From: Actinokineospora terrae
GTDB lineage: Bacteria > Actinomycetota > Actinomycetes > Mycobacteriales > Pseudonocardiaceae
Reading direction: 5' to 3'
Assembly: GCF_900111175.1 (NCBI RefSeq)
Contig: NZ_FOGI01000001.1
Coordinates: 606,194 to 670,193 of the forward strand
DNA: 64,000 nucleotides
A program made the position numbers and the translations under genes. Under the pieces are notes generated by a model. That model worked only from the letters and a program-made list of their open reading frames with translations, did not search any database and was not told the origin of the DNA. Shown here piece by piece: positions 23,885 through 31,988 of this stretch. Numbering within the stretch: the stretch's first letter is position 1; every line of letters starts with the position of its first letter.

Positions 23885-24379
23885 GTGAGCGACCGCCGCG
23901 AACGGGTGTTGTCGAATCCGAGGCTGCTGCGCGCGATCGGGCACGAGTTGCGCACCGCGCGCGAGGATCGCGGGTGGACGCGGGCGCAACTGGTCGCCCG
24001 GCTCGACCTGGAGGTCCACTCGCAGACGATCGCGACGTACGAACTGGGCATCCGCCAGTGCACACTGGCCCGGTTCGTCTCGATCTGCGAGGCGTTGGGC
24101 ATCCCGGCGCCGGAAGTCCTGGCGACCGCGTTGCGGCAGGCCGAGGTCCAACCGCACCTGCTGGTCTGCTCGGTGGACCTGCGCGCGCTCGCCGCCGACC
24201 GGACCCCGGACCTGCACCCGATCCGCCGCTGGGCCCACCACCGCCTCACCACCGACCCCGGCGACGACGGCGTGGTCCACTTGGAACCCAAGGCGGTCGC
24301 CGACCTGGCCGTCTTCTGCGGACTGACCCATGTGGACCTCTTCGAGCGGCTGACCGCCCTGTCCGCGCAACCGCGCTAG
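23885..24379 (+). CDS. XRE-family helix-turn-helix regulator
   Basis: 164 residues from the GTG at 23885, behind a GGGGGGTGG stretch. Residues ~10-75 are a Cro/CI-type HTH: RAIGHELRTAREDRGWTRAQ, LEVHSQTIATYELGIRQCTL, ARFVSICEALGIPAPEVL. The C-terminal ~80 residues (LLVCSVDLRALAADRTPDLH to LFERLTALSAQPR) are predicted mixed alpha/beta of unknown role, possibly ligand sensing. Its stop overlaps, tail to tail, the stop of a 30-residue secreted peptide gene on the other strand (24376-24468), an intimate convergent layout. Confidence 0.85.
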   Translation: MSDRRERVLSNPRLLRAIGHELRTAREDRGWTRAQLVARLDLEVHSQTIATYELGIRQCTLARFVSICEALGIPAPEVLATALRQAEVQPHLLVCSVDLRALAADRTPDLHPIRRWAHHRLTTDPGDDGVVHLEPKAVADLAVFCGLTHVDLFERLTALSAQPR

Positions 24380-24468
24380 TGGTAGTCCCACCAGGCAAGC
24401 GCGGGCTGAGCATTGACGACGGTCAGCGTGAACACGACGAACACGATCGCGGCGAACTTCTTGCGCAC
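24376..24468 (-). CDS. 30-residue secreted mini-peptide precursor
   Basis: GTG at 24468, with GAGGAG ending 10 bases upstream; stop at 24376, overlapping the convergent XRE stop. The product is a textbook signal peptide, MRKKFAAIVFVVFTLTVV then NAQPALA with an Ala-x-Ala cleavage site, leaving only WWDYH as the predicted mature part. Basic n-region, hydrophobic core and cleavage motif in one short frame are unlikely by chance. The mature pentapeptide could be an extracellular signal read by the XRE protein, or the gene could encode a membrane-inserted peptide (inference). It was too short for standard ORF thresholds. Confidence 0.6.
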   Translation of the reverse strand: MRKKFAAIVFVVFTLTVVNAQPALAWWDYH

Positions 24469-24495
24469 AGTCGACTGACTCCTCGGGGATAGCGC

Positions 24496-24549
24496 TCAGC
24501 AGCAGCACCCAGCCACGCGACACGCCAGACGAAGATCCTTACCCGCCAT
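24496..24549 (-). CDS. 17-residue mini-ORF ending Cys-Cys-Cys, upstream of the secreted peptide
   Basis: ATG at 24549, stop at 24496, 27 bases before the secreted-peptide GTG. Product: MAGKDLRLACRVAGCCC. Short uORFs with terminal Cys runs are known in mycobacteria as cysteine-responsive attenuators of the next gene. The position fits, but the ribosome site is weak (GGGTGG) and the sequence could be coincidence. Confidence 0.35.
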   Translation of the reverse strand: MAGKDLRLACRVAGCCC

Positions 24550-24584
24550 CTTGGTCCACCCGTTCGAGTGAAGTCAACTCTCTC

Positions 24585-24610
24585 AGGCAACAAAAAACCC
24601 TCCGTTGCCT
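24585..24610. terminator. weak hairpin
   Basis: AGGCAAC and GTTGCCT pair around a 12-base loop that contains six A. It could be part of the promoter leader of the mini-peptide gene instead of a terminator. Confidence 0.25.
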
Positions 24611-24629
24611 CCCCGGACGCCCGTCCCCC

Positions 24630-24763
24630 GCCCAAGATCAACTCCGCGGCCGGGGCCCGCCCTCCCGGGGGCCGGGGGCCCATTCCTGAACGTATCGAAC
24701 CTGGCCACTTGTCAATAGGGGTACGGCAGAGGCTGTGGATGGCTCGAAGGGTTGTGGACAGAG
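24630..24763. repeat. intergenic element, copy B
   Basis: Starts CGCCCAAGATCAAC and ends TTGTGGACAGAG. Its last 92 bases (24672-24763) are identical to 25411-25502 in copy C. It contains a G/C hairpin block and two DnaA-box-like motifs, TGTGGATGG and TGTGGACAG. Confidence 0.85.
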
Positions 24764-24847
24764 GGGAGTGCAGGCACCCCACGGCAAAGCCAAGGGCGTC
24801 GGCAGATCCCGGTTTGCCCCCAGTGCATCCGGTCACCCGCTCCTGAC

Positions 24848-25386
24848 TCGACTCCGCCGGTCAGGAGCTCCCCGCACTCGACTGCCCGCCCCTGATTGAC
24901 GCGGTGGTCGGAGGGTTGTCTGGCACTCGGCCGCCCGCACGTGTTCGACTCTGCGGTCCGGGGCGTCCCCGTGCCCGGCTGCCCGCCCCTGATCGACTTG
25001 GTGGTCGGAGGCTTCACTGGCACTCGGCCGCCCGCACGTGTTCGACTCTGCGGTCCGGCGCGTTCCCGCGTCCGGGTGCCTGCTCCAGATCGACTCCACG
25101 GTCGGGAAGTGTCTCTCGCGCTCGGCTGCCCGCGCCTGTTCGACTTTGTGGTCGGATGTCTCTCGCGCCCGACTGCCCCGATCGCGATCGACTCTGTGGT
25201 CTAGGGCTTTCCTGGCGCCCGGCTGCCCGCTCGCGGTCGACCCAGTGGTCGGGAGTCACTTGCGCGCCGGGCTGCCTACCCGTGATCGACTCCGTGGCCC
25301 AGGGCTTCTCTCACGCCCGGCCGCCCGCCGGTGATCGACTCCGCCGTCCGCAGCGTCCCTTGCGCCCGGCCATCCGCCCAAGATCA
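24848..25386. repeat. 49-bp minisatellite, 11-12 units
   Basis: The GAC of a TCGACT-like core falls at 24850, 24898, 24947, 24995, 25044, 25092, 25142, 25190, 25239, 25288 and 25337, and as a variant (AAC) at 25386, giving spacings of 48-50. A typical unit reads TCGACTCCGTGGTCGGG, then a variable middle, then CCCGGCTGCCCGCCCCTGA. The last unit merges into the start of element copy C, so array and element share their boundary sequence. Confidence 0.85.
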
Positions 25387-25502
25387 ACCCCGCGGCCGGG
25401 GCCCGTCCTCCCGGGGGCCCATTCCTGAACGTATCGAACCTGGCCACTTGTCAATAGGGGTACGGCAGAGGCTGTGGATGGCTCGAAGGGTTGTGGACAG
25501 AG
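25376..25502. repeat. intergenic element, copy C
   Basis: Near-copy of 24630-24763, missing a few bases in the G/C block; its 92-base right part is identical to copy B. It lies just past the stop of the SARP gene, where its G/C stem may also end that transcript. Confidence 0.85.
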
Positions 25503-25544
25503 TGGTCTGCGGCGTGGGTGCGGCAGCCCTGCGCGGAGGGAAGG

Positions 25545-28385
25545 TCAGGCTCGGGGGATCTTGGCCAGTACGGCGTTGTAGTGGGCCGCGTTCCCCATCA
25601 GGTCGTACAAGGCCGCCGAGTCTCGCCAGGCTGTGTGGGCCTGTGGGGTCCTGCCCTGCCCGACCAGGACGTCGCCGAGGAGGTTGAGGGATTTGGCGTG
25701 GGTGGGGAGGTCGTGTACGCGGTCAGCCAGGTTTATTGCGCGTCTGGCCAGGGTCTCGGCCGCGGCTAGGGCGCCTCGGGCGTGTTCGACCTCGGTCAGC
25801 GCGACCAGGGTGGCCACGACGATCACCGAGTCCCTGGCCTCCTCGGCCGTGCGCAGCGCCGCCTCGCCGTACGCCGCGGCCTCCGGGAAGCGGCCGCGGG
25901 CGCGCCACACCGCGCAGATCCCGGCCAGGACGCTCGCCCTGGCCGACTCGTCGCCGCCCGCCACCGCGAGGCGCTCCGCCTCGCGCAACGCGGTCAGCGC
26001 CTCGCCGTGCCTGCCCGCGGCCAGCAGTGCGTCGCCCAGCGCGTGCAGTGTCCACCGCCTGCCCTGACCGTCGTGGCCGCGTTCGGCGAAACCGAGGCTC
26101 TCGCCGAGCAACCCGATCGCACGATCCGCGTCGCCGAGTTGCAGCGCCAGTCTGCCCAAGTGGAACCGGATCACACCCTGGCCGCGCACGTTTCCGGTCG
26201 TGTCGGCGAACTCCCGCGCGCGCAGCAAGGCGCGCTCAGCGTCCGCGAACCGTCCCAACGTGAGGTACGTGAGCCCGAGGTCCGCCAGCGACGACGCCTC
26301 CGCCTCGGCATTCCCGTCGCGCCGGGCGGAGTCGACCGCGATCTCCCTTGCCAGCCTGCATTCCTCGTGGTGGCCGTTGCGTTGCAGGTACCGACTGGCC
26401 GCGTGCGGCAACCGCCACGCGTACCCGTGGTGCCCCGAGTGGGCGGCGAACACCATGGCAGCCATGAGGTTCACCTGCTCGGCCGCGAACCACTCCCGTG
26501 CGGACTCCGCGCCGGTGAACCGCGTCGGCAGCACCAAAGGCTCAGGCGGGGGAGGTGGACCAGTGGAGTGTCCAGGGTAGAGGGTGTCGTGAGCGGCGAT
26601 CGCGGATCCCAGGTAGTAAGCCAAGATCCGGCGCTCCGCGGCGTGACGACGGGCAGGCGGGTCGTCGGTGTGCGCGATGCGGTGGGCGCACTCCCGGATG
26701 AGATCATGGAACCGGAACCGCTCTCCGTTGCGCTCCAACAGGTTCGCATCGACCAAAGTAGACAGCGCCAAGCGTGGATCGCCACCGCCCCAACAAGCCC
26801 GAGCGGCCGACACGCTGAACTCACTGCCAGGATGGGTGCCGAGCGCGCGGAAGAGGTCGCGCGCGTGCGGTGGGAGCGCGCGGTAGGACCACGTGAACAA
26901 GGTCTGCGGCGAGGTGTCGCCATCGGCGTCGATGCCCAGCTCCAGCAGCAAGCGCCGGGCCGGGACCGAGCCGCGGCGCAGCCGGTACTCGGCGACGTGC
27001 CCGCCGACCACGGCGATCACCAGCGGCAGGCCGCCGCACAGCCGGACCACCTCGGCCCACAGCCCGGCGTCGTCGCGCCCGAGGCGGGTGCTGAGCAGGG
27101 TCGTCGACTCCGCCCGCGACAGCGGCCCGACCTGGACGCGCCGCACGTCGAGCGAGGTCAGCGCGGTGCGGCTGGTCACCACCACCAGGCAGTCGGTCAA
27201 CAACGGCACCAGGGGACGCAGCTGGTCGGCACCGCGGGCGTTGTCGAGCACGACGAGCGGGTGCTTGCTGGCCAGCACCCGGCGTAGCGCCGCGGCGCGG
27301 ACCAGGGGCGTCGCGGAACTGTCCGGCTGCTCACCGAGACCGGCCAGCAGCTCGTCGACGACCGCGGCGGGCGAGGCAGGTGGCTGCCCGGAATGGCCTG
27401 CCAGGTCGACGAAAAGGTCGCCATCGGGGAAGTGGCCGCGGACCTGGTGTCCCCAGTGGACGGCCAGCGCCGTCTTGCCGACACCGGGCATCCCTTCGAG
27501 CACGACCATTCCCCGCCTGGCCTCCACTGCCGCGTCGAGCGCCGCCAGTTCCGTTGCCCGGCCAACGAAGTCGGTCACGTCGTGGGGCAGCTGCCGCGGC
27601 TTGCGGGGGAGTGGCGCCGACGGGCCGCCTGCGACCAGTGACTCGTGATGGTGCAACAGGTGCTCGGCGGCCTGGATGTCGCCGTCAGCACGCAGCGAGC
27701 CGCGCACGGCCAGGCAGTACTCGCCCGCTTCCTCGACCCGGCGCAGCGCGTGCAGGACCACCAGCCGCAGTTTGTGCAACGCGAGGCTATCGCGGTGCTC
27801 CGGCAGCAGAACGTCCAACAGCGCCAACGCCTCGTCGCCCCGACCGAGGTCCAACAGGGCGCGCAGGTGGGTGCTGTGCGCGGGGATCAGCTCCTCGCGC
27901 TCGAACCGCGCCCGCCAGGCCATCGCGTCCGGTGACCGCAGGTCCTCCAGCGGCTTCCCCCGGCTCAACCGCAGCGCCCGGTCGGACAACCGCGCGGCAC
28001 CCGCGTGATCGCCCCGCATGGCGTGCTCGCGCGCGGTCGTGGCCAGCTCGCGGAACTGGAAGTAGTCGATGGCGGAGCGGTCGGTGTCCAGCCGGTACGT
28101 GCCGCGGTCACCGCGCAGGCTCGCGGGCACCGGCAACCGCTTGAGCAGCCTGCGAATCCGGGTCGCGTACACGTCCAGCGTCGCGGCGGTGTTGCCCGGC
28201 CTGCGCTGGTCGTCGCCCCACACCCAGCGCGCCAGGGCCGCGGCCGCGAGCGCCCCGCCGGGTGCCACCAGCAACGCGGCCAGCATCGCCCTCGGTTTGG
28301 CGGGCGCCCACCGCGCGTCCAACTCCCCGTCGAGCCGCAACGCCGTCGAACCGAGCACCCCGAACGCGGCTTCCACCGCCCCCAC
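25545..28385 (-). CDS. AfsR/SARP-type transcriptional regulator (BTAD, NB-ARC, TPR)
   Basis: 946 residues. Residues ~5-95 are an OmpR-like winged helix (GVLGSTALRL, AKPRAMLAALLVAPGGAL, TLDVYATRIRRLLKRL). Residues ~100-245 are the bacterial activator domain. The STAND ATPase has Walker A GMPGVGKT at 298-305, a probable Walker B HPLVVLDNARG, and LCGGLPLVIAVVGG. From ~640 onward TPR-like repeats follow (LADLGLTYLTLGRFADAERA and similar). These multidomain activators usually control secondary metabolism or morphology from nearby or distant promoters. No biosynthetic cluster adjoins it; the divergent MFS exporter is the closest possible target. Confidence 0.93.
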   Translation of the reverse strand: MGAVEAAFGVLGSTALRLDGELDARWAPAKPRAMLAALLVAPGGALAAAALARWVWGDDQRRPGNTAATLDVYATRIRRLLKRLPVPASLRGDRGTYRLDTDRSAIDYFQFRELATTAREHAMRGDHAGAARLSDRALRLSRGKPLEDLRSPDAMAWRARFEREELIPAHSTHLRALLDLGRGDEALALLDVLLPEHRDSLALHKLRLVVLHALRRVEEAGEYCLAVRGSLRADGDIQAAEHLLHHHESLVAGGPSAPLPRKPRQLPHDVTDFVGRATELAALDAAVEARRGMVVLEGMPGVGKTALAVHWGHQVRGHFPDGDLFVDLAGHSGQPPASPAAVVDELLAGLGEQPDSSATPLVRAAALRRVLASKHPLVVLDNARGADQLRPLVPLLTDCLVVVTSRTALTSLDVRRVQVGPLSRAESTTLLSTRLGRDDAGLWAEVVRLCGGLPLVIAVVGGHVAEYRLRRGSVPARRLLLELGIDADGDTSPQTLFTWSYRALPPHARDLFRALGTHPGSEFSVSAARACWGGGDPRLALSTLVDANLLERNGERFRFHDLIRECAHRIAHTDDPPARRHAAERRILAYYLGSAIAAHDTLYPGHSTGPPPPPEPLVLPTRFTGAESAREWFAAEQVNLMAAMVFAAHSGHHGYAWRLPHAASRYLQRNGHHEECRLAREIAVDSARRDGNAEAEASSLADLGLTYLTLGRFADAERALLRAREFADTTGNVRGQGVIRFHLGRLALQLGDADRAIGLLGESLGFAERGHDGQGRRWTLHALGDALLAAGRHGEALTALREAERLAVAGGDESARASVLAGICAVWRARGRFPEAAAYGEAALRTAEEARDSVIVVATLVALTEVEHARGALAAAETLARRAINLADRVHDLPTHAKSLNLLGDVLVGQGRTPQAHTAWRDSAALYDLMGNAAHYNAVLAKIPRA

Positions 28386-28752
28386 CCCCGCCCTGGATTT
28401 CCCCGGATCCGGCGCCGCCCGCGCGCGGGTCGGTTGTGCGTTGGTTCGGGAATCGAGTGTAGTGAGCGGCGAACCCGTTCCGCAGCGCCATTCCCGCCGT
28501 TGTCAGCCGCATGGTGCAACGATTGTGCGGAAAGCGGTGCGCGCTTCCAACATTCGGTCTACCCCGTTGGTTCCGCGCTGTCCGGCTTTTGGCACCCGCG
28601 TTCGGCGGAAAACGTGAAACACCGGGATCGGGCCGGTCAACGCTGGGTTTGCCGGCATCGCCCTGGGTTGGCAGGCGGTCGAACCGGTCATTCCGGTCGG
28701 TGTGACGGACAGGTCATTGCCCTGGGGCAATCGTTTTGCTTAGCATGGCTAA
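28386..28752. other. divergent promoter region (SARP / MFS exporter)
   Basis: 367 bases with no gene. The MFS-side end carries two palindromes and a promoter, listed separately. Nothing was recognised on the SARP side. Confidence 0.5.
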
Positions 28753-28753
28753 G
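28716..28753 (+). promoter_or_regulatory. promoter overlapped by two palindromes, probable leaderless start
   Basis: -35 TTGCCC (28717-28722) and -10 TAGCAT (28741-28746), spacer 18, predict transcription starting at the GTG at 28753. ATTGCCC-TG-GGGCAAT (28716-28731) covers the -35, and TTAGC-ATG-GCTAA (28740-28752) covers the -10. Both are perfect inverted repeats and good operator candidates. No ribosome site precedes the GTG, consistent with a leaderless mRNA. Confidence 0.55.
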
Positions 28754-30480
28754 TGACACGGACCGAGCGCGCGGCGGGGGCCACCCCGGGGCCGCGCTAC
28801 AAGTGGATCGCGCTGTCGAACACGACGCTGGGGATGCTGATAGCCACGATCAACTCCTCGATCGTGCTGATCGCGCTGCCGGACATCTTCGCCGGGATCG
28901 GCATCGACCCGCTCGACCCGGCCAACACCGGCTACCTGCTGTGGATGATCATGGGCTTCCTGGTGGTCACCGCCGTGCTGGTGGTCGGCTTCGGCCGCCT
29001 CGGCGACATGTTCGGCCGGGCCAGGATGTACACGCTGGGCTTCGCGGTGTTCACCGTGTCCTCGGTCCTGCTCGCCGTCACCTGGTTCACCGGGGACGCC
29101 GCCGCGCTCTGGCTCATCGGCTGGCGGGTCGTGCAGGGCGTCGGCGGCGCGTTCCTGATGGCCAACTCCTCGGCGATCCTCACCGACGCCTTCCCGGCGC
29201 ACCAGCGCGGCATTGCGCTGGGCATCAACGGGGTGGCCGCGATCTCCGGCTCGTTCCTGGGCCTGGTCGTCGGCGGGGTGCTCGCGCCGGTGAACTGGAA
29301 CCTGGTGTTCCTGGTGTCGGTCCCGTTCGGGCTGGTCGGCACCGTGTGGGCGTACCTGAAGCTGCACGACACAGGGGTGCGCGGGCACGCGCCGATGGAC
29401 TGGTGGGGCAACCTCACCTTCGCCGTCGGCCTGGTCGCGGTGCTGGTCGGCATCACCTACGGCATCCAGCCCCACGGCCACTCGCAGACCGGCTGGGGCA
29501 GCCCGTTCGTGCTCGCGTGCCTGCTCGGCGGGGTCGCGGTGCTCGGGGTGTTCGTGCTGGTGGAGCGCAGGGTCGCCAGCCCGCTGTTCGACCTGTCGCT
29601 GTTCCGGTCGCGGTCGTTCGCCTGGGGCAACGTCGCCAACTTCGCGGCGTCGCTGGGGCGCGGTGGGCTGCAGTTCGTGCTGATCGTGTGGTTGCAGGGC
29701 ATCTGGCTGCCGCAACACGGGTACAGCTACGAGCAGACGCCGCTGTGGGCGGGCATCTACATGGTCCCGATGACCGTGGGCTTCCTGCTCTCGGCGCCCG
29801 CGTCCGGCATCTTGTCCGACCGCCTGGGCAGTAGGATGCTCGCGACGACCGGGATGCTGCTCACCGCGTTGTCGTTCGTGCTGCTGATAGCGCTACCGGT
29901 GGACTTCCCGTACCTGGCGTTCGCGGCCGTTCTCGTACTCAACGGCGTGGGGATGGGCATGTTCTCTTCGCCTAACCGCGCCGAGGTCATGAACAGCCTG
30001 CCCGCACACACCCGGGGCTCTGGCTCGGGGATGATGACGACCTTCCAGAACACCGCGATGGTCCTGTCCATCGGCTTCTTCTTCAGCCTGATCGTCGTCG
30101 GTTTCGCGGGCAGCCTGCCGGAGGCACTACGTACCGGCTTGCAGGCGCACGGCGTGTCCGCTGCCTCCGCCGACCAGGTCGCCTCGCTTCCCGCCGTGGC
30201 GGTGCTGTTCGCGGCCTTCCTCGGTTACAACCCGATCCGACAGCTCCTAGGTGACCAGCTCATGAGCCTGCCGCCGGACCAGGCCGCGTACCTGACCGGC
30301 CGCGGGTTCTTCCCGAGCCTCATCTCCGGGCCGTTCTCCACGGGACTCGCGATCGCCTTCGGTAGCGCTATCGCGTTGTGCCTGGTGGGGGCTGTCGCGT
30401 CGTGGTTGTGCGGTCCGGTGGCGCGCACCGAACCGCACGGGGTCGAGCTGGCCTCGGCGGCGGGGGAGCGGGTCGGATAG
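28753..30480 (+). CDS. MFS drug-type exporter, DHA2 family (14 TM)
   Basis: 575 residues. The DHA2 start is WIALSNTTLGMLIATINSSI. LVVGFGRLGDMFGRARMYTLG is the conserved TM2-3 loop, GVGGAFLMANSSAILTDAFP lies in TM4, and AISGSFLGLVVGGVLAPVNW is motif C, diagnostic of exporters. About 14 hydrophobic segments are present. The probable substrate is a drug or endogenous metabolite. The divergent SARP regulator and the operator-like palindromes at its promoter suggest inducible expression. No TetR gene adjoins. Confidence 0.9.
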   Translation: MTRTERAAGATPGPRYKWIALSNTTLGMLIATINSSIVLIALPDIFAGIGIDPLDPANTGYLLWMIMGFLVVTAVLVVGFGRLGDMFGRARMYTLGFAVFTVSSVLLAVTWFTGDAAALWLIGWRVVQGVGGAFLMANSSAILTDAFPAHQRGIALGINGVAAISGSFLGLVVGGVLAPVNWNLVFLVSVPFGLVGTVWAYLKLHDTGVRGHAPMDWWGNLTFAVGLVAVLVGITYGIQPHGHSQTGWGSPFVLACLLGGVAVLGVFVLVERRVASPLFDLSLFRSRSFAWGNVANFAASLGRGGLQFVLIVWLQGIWLPQHGYSYEQTPLWAGIYMVPMTVGFLLSAPASGILSDRLGSRMLATTGMLLTALSFVLLIALPVDFPYLAFAAVLVLNGVGMGMFSSPNRAEVMNSLPAHTRGSGSGMMTTFQNTAMVLSIGFFFSLIVVGFAGSLPEALRTGLQAHGVSAASADQVASLPAVAVLFAAFLGYNPIRQLLGDQLMSLPPDQAAYLTGRGFFPSLISGPFSTGLAIAFGSAIALCLVGAVASWLCGPVARTEPHGVELASAAGERVG

Positions 30481-30664
30481 TCCACTGTGGAGCGCCAAAG
30501 GCCGCGGGAGTCCATCGTCGCGCGGGCCGAAGGTGTGACGGTCGAGTGGTTGACAGGGGGTTGGTCAAGGTTCGACGCCTATCGGGCGATGTCGGCGGCC
30601 GCGTATACCGGGAGCGATATGTCCCGCTAATCACGGTTAGCGCATCCACTGATAGGAGGAGAAC

Positions 30665-31888
30665 GTGGCCCGAACCCCGATCGTTGTGCTCGCCCTTGCC
30701 CTCGCGGCAGGCGGTGCGATGTTCGGCCCTGCGTGGGTCTCGTCCGAACCCCAGGCGACAGCGGCGCAAGCCCCTGCCGCACCCGCCTCCGGCGCGATGA
30801 AGGTCGGCGAGGAGACCGTCCTCGGCAGCACCGTCGCCTACGCGGGCACCGACCGGCAAGAGATCAAGCAGCCGGGAGCGAGCTACATCAAGGTCCACTT
30901 CGAATCGCTGCGGCTGGCGGGCGGTGACTTCGTGACCGTCGCCGACCCGACCGGGCGCGAGGTCCACACCTACCACGGTGACCCCACCGCCGGTGCGGCG
31001 CGCGCGGGCGACAGCGACTTCACCCGGCACGGCCGCAAGGGCTTCGCCGCGATGTCCATCGACGGCGACACCGCTGTCGTGACCCTGCACAAGTCCTCGG
31101 CGCGTACGGCCGACGCGACTCGCGGCCTTGGCTTCAAGGTCGACCGCTACTGGCGCGGTTACTCACCTGAGGAAGTCAGGGCCAACAACCCCACCTTCTT
31201 CAGTGTGTGTGGCACCGACGCCAGGCGTGACACCGTTTGCTACAAGACCAGCCACCCCACCGAGTACGCGAAGTCGAACGCGGTGGCGCGGTTGCTCATC
31301 AGCGGCGGCGGGCTCTGCACCGCGTGGCGCGTCGGCACGACCAACCGCGTGCTGACCAACAACCACTGCATCGCGACCCAGTCCGCGGTGACCTCGTCGG
31401 AGGTCCAGTTCGCTTACGACTGCGCTACCTGCGGCGGTAATAACCCAGGTGCTGGCACCAAGGTCAGTGGCGCGACCTTCTACAAGACCAGCCCCGGTGG
31501 GTCTGCCCGACTCGACTACACGCTGTTCTCAGTGAACAACTTCGCGTCGATCCAGAAGTACGGCACGCTGTACCTTGACGTGCGCGACCCGGTCGCCGGT
31601 GAGCGGATCTACATCCCCGGGCATGGCGACGGCAAACCGAAGCGGCTGTCGATCTACGACAACACCCAGGGCGGTCCGCTGTGCACCGTGCGCAGCGCGG
31701 CGTCCGACTCGTACAACATGAGCTACAGCTGCGACACCTCCGGCGGCAACTCCGGTTCCCCGGTGCTGGCGGCCAACCACAAGGTCATCGCGTTGCACCA
31801 CCTGGGCGGGTGCCCCGGCAACCAGGGCGCCCGGATCAACCTGATCTACAACGAGATCAAGGACCTGATCGACAACGTGTCCCCGTGA
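30665..31888 (+). CDS. secreted trypsin-fold serine endopeptidase
   Basis: 407 residues from the GTG at 30665, behind AGGAGGAG. Signal peptide MARTPIVVLALALAAGGAMF. Residues ~35-175 are a pro-region or N-terminal domain (IKVHFESLRLAGGDFVTVAD). The protease domain has the complete triad: His234 (TNNHC), Asp284 (ARLDYTLF) and Ser363 (GGNSGSP), with six or more Cys for disulfides. It resembles bacterial lysyl-endopeptidase/trypsin-like proteases; the primary specificity cannot be read off safely. It acts outside the cell. Confidence 0.9.
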   Translation: MARTPIVVLALALAAGGAMFGPAWVSSEPQATAAQAPAAPASGAMKVGEETVLGSTVAYAGTDRQEIKQPGASYIKVHFESLRLAGGDFVTVADPTGREVHTYHGDPTAGAARAGDSDFTRHGRKGFAAMSIDGDTAVVTLHKSSARTADATRGLGFKVDRYWRGYSPEEVRANNPTFFSVCGTDARRDTVCYKTSHPTEYAKSNAVARLLISGGGLCTAWRVGTTNRVLTNNHCIATQSAVTSSEVQFAYDCATCGGNNPGAGTKVSGATFYKTSPGGSARLDYTLFSVNNFASIQKYGTLYLDVRDPVAGERIYIPGHGDGKPKRLSIYDNTQGGPLCTVRSAASDSYNMSYSCDTSGGNSGSPVLAANHKVIALHHLGGCPGNQGARINLIYNEIKDLIDNVSP

Positions 31889-31988
31889 CCATGTCCCTGT
31901 AGGTGCTGCACGGTGCTAGAGACCACCTGCCGCCCCTGAGGACCTGACCGGTGTCGACGCCTCGGCACCGGTCAGGTCCATTTCCCGT

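Larger units (their letters stand above)
24550..25544. other. 1-kb gene-free region: hairpin, two intergenic elements and a minisatellite
   Basis: Nothing protein-coding seen. It holds AGGCAAC/GTTGCCT (24585-24591 with 24604-24610), element copies B and C, and the 49-bp array between them. Open frames here are by-products of the repeat. Confidence 0.7.

Noticed and set aside
24848..25386. CRISPR array
   Set aside because: Units of 49 bp are repeats without unique spacers of uniform length, and there are no cas genes.
24904..25428. Plus-strand frames across the 49-bp array
   Set aside because: The repeat period is not a multiple of three, so the translated sequence never keeps a repeat register, and no start signal is seen.
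30550..30580. TTGACA promoter before the secreted protease
   Set aside because: A perfect -35 at 30550 has no acceptable -10 at 16-19 bases, so it was not listed as a promoter.
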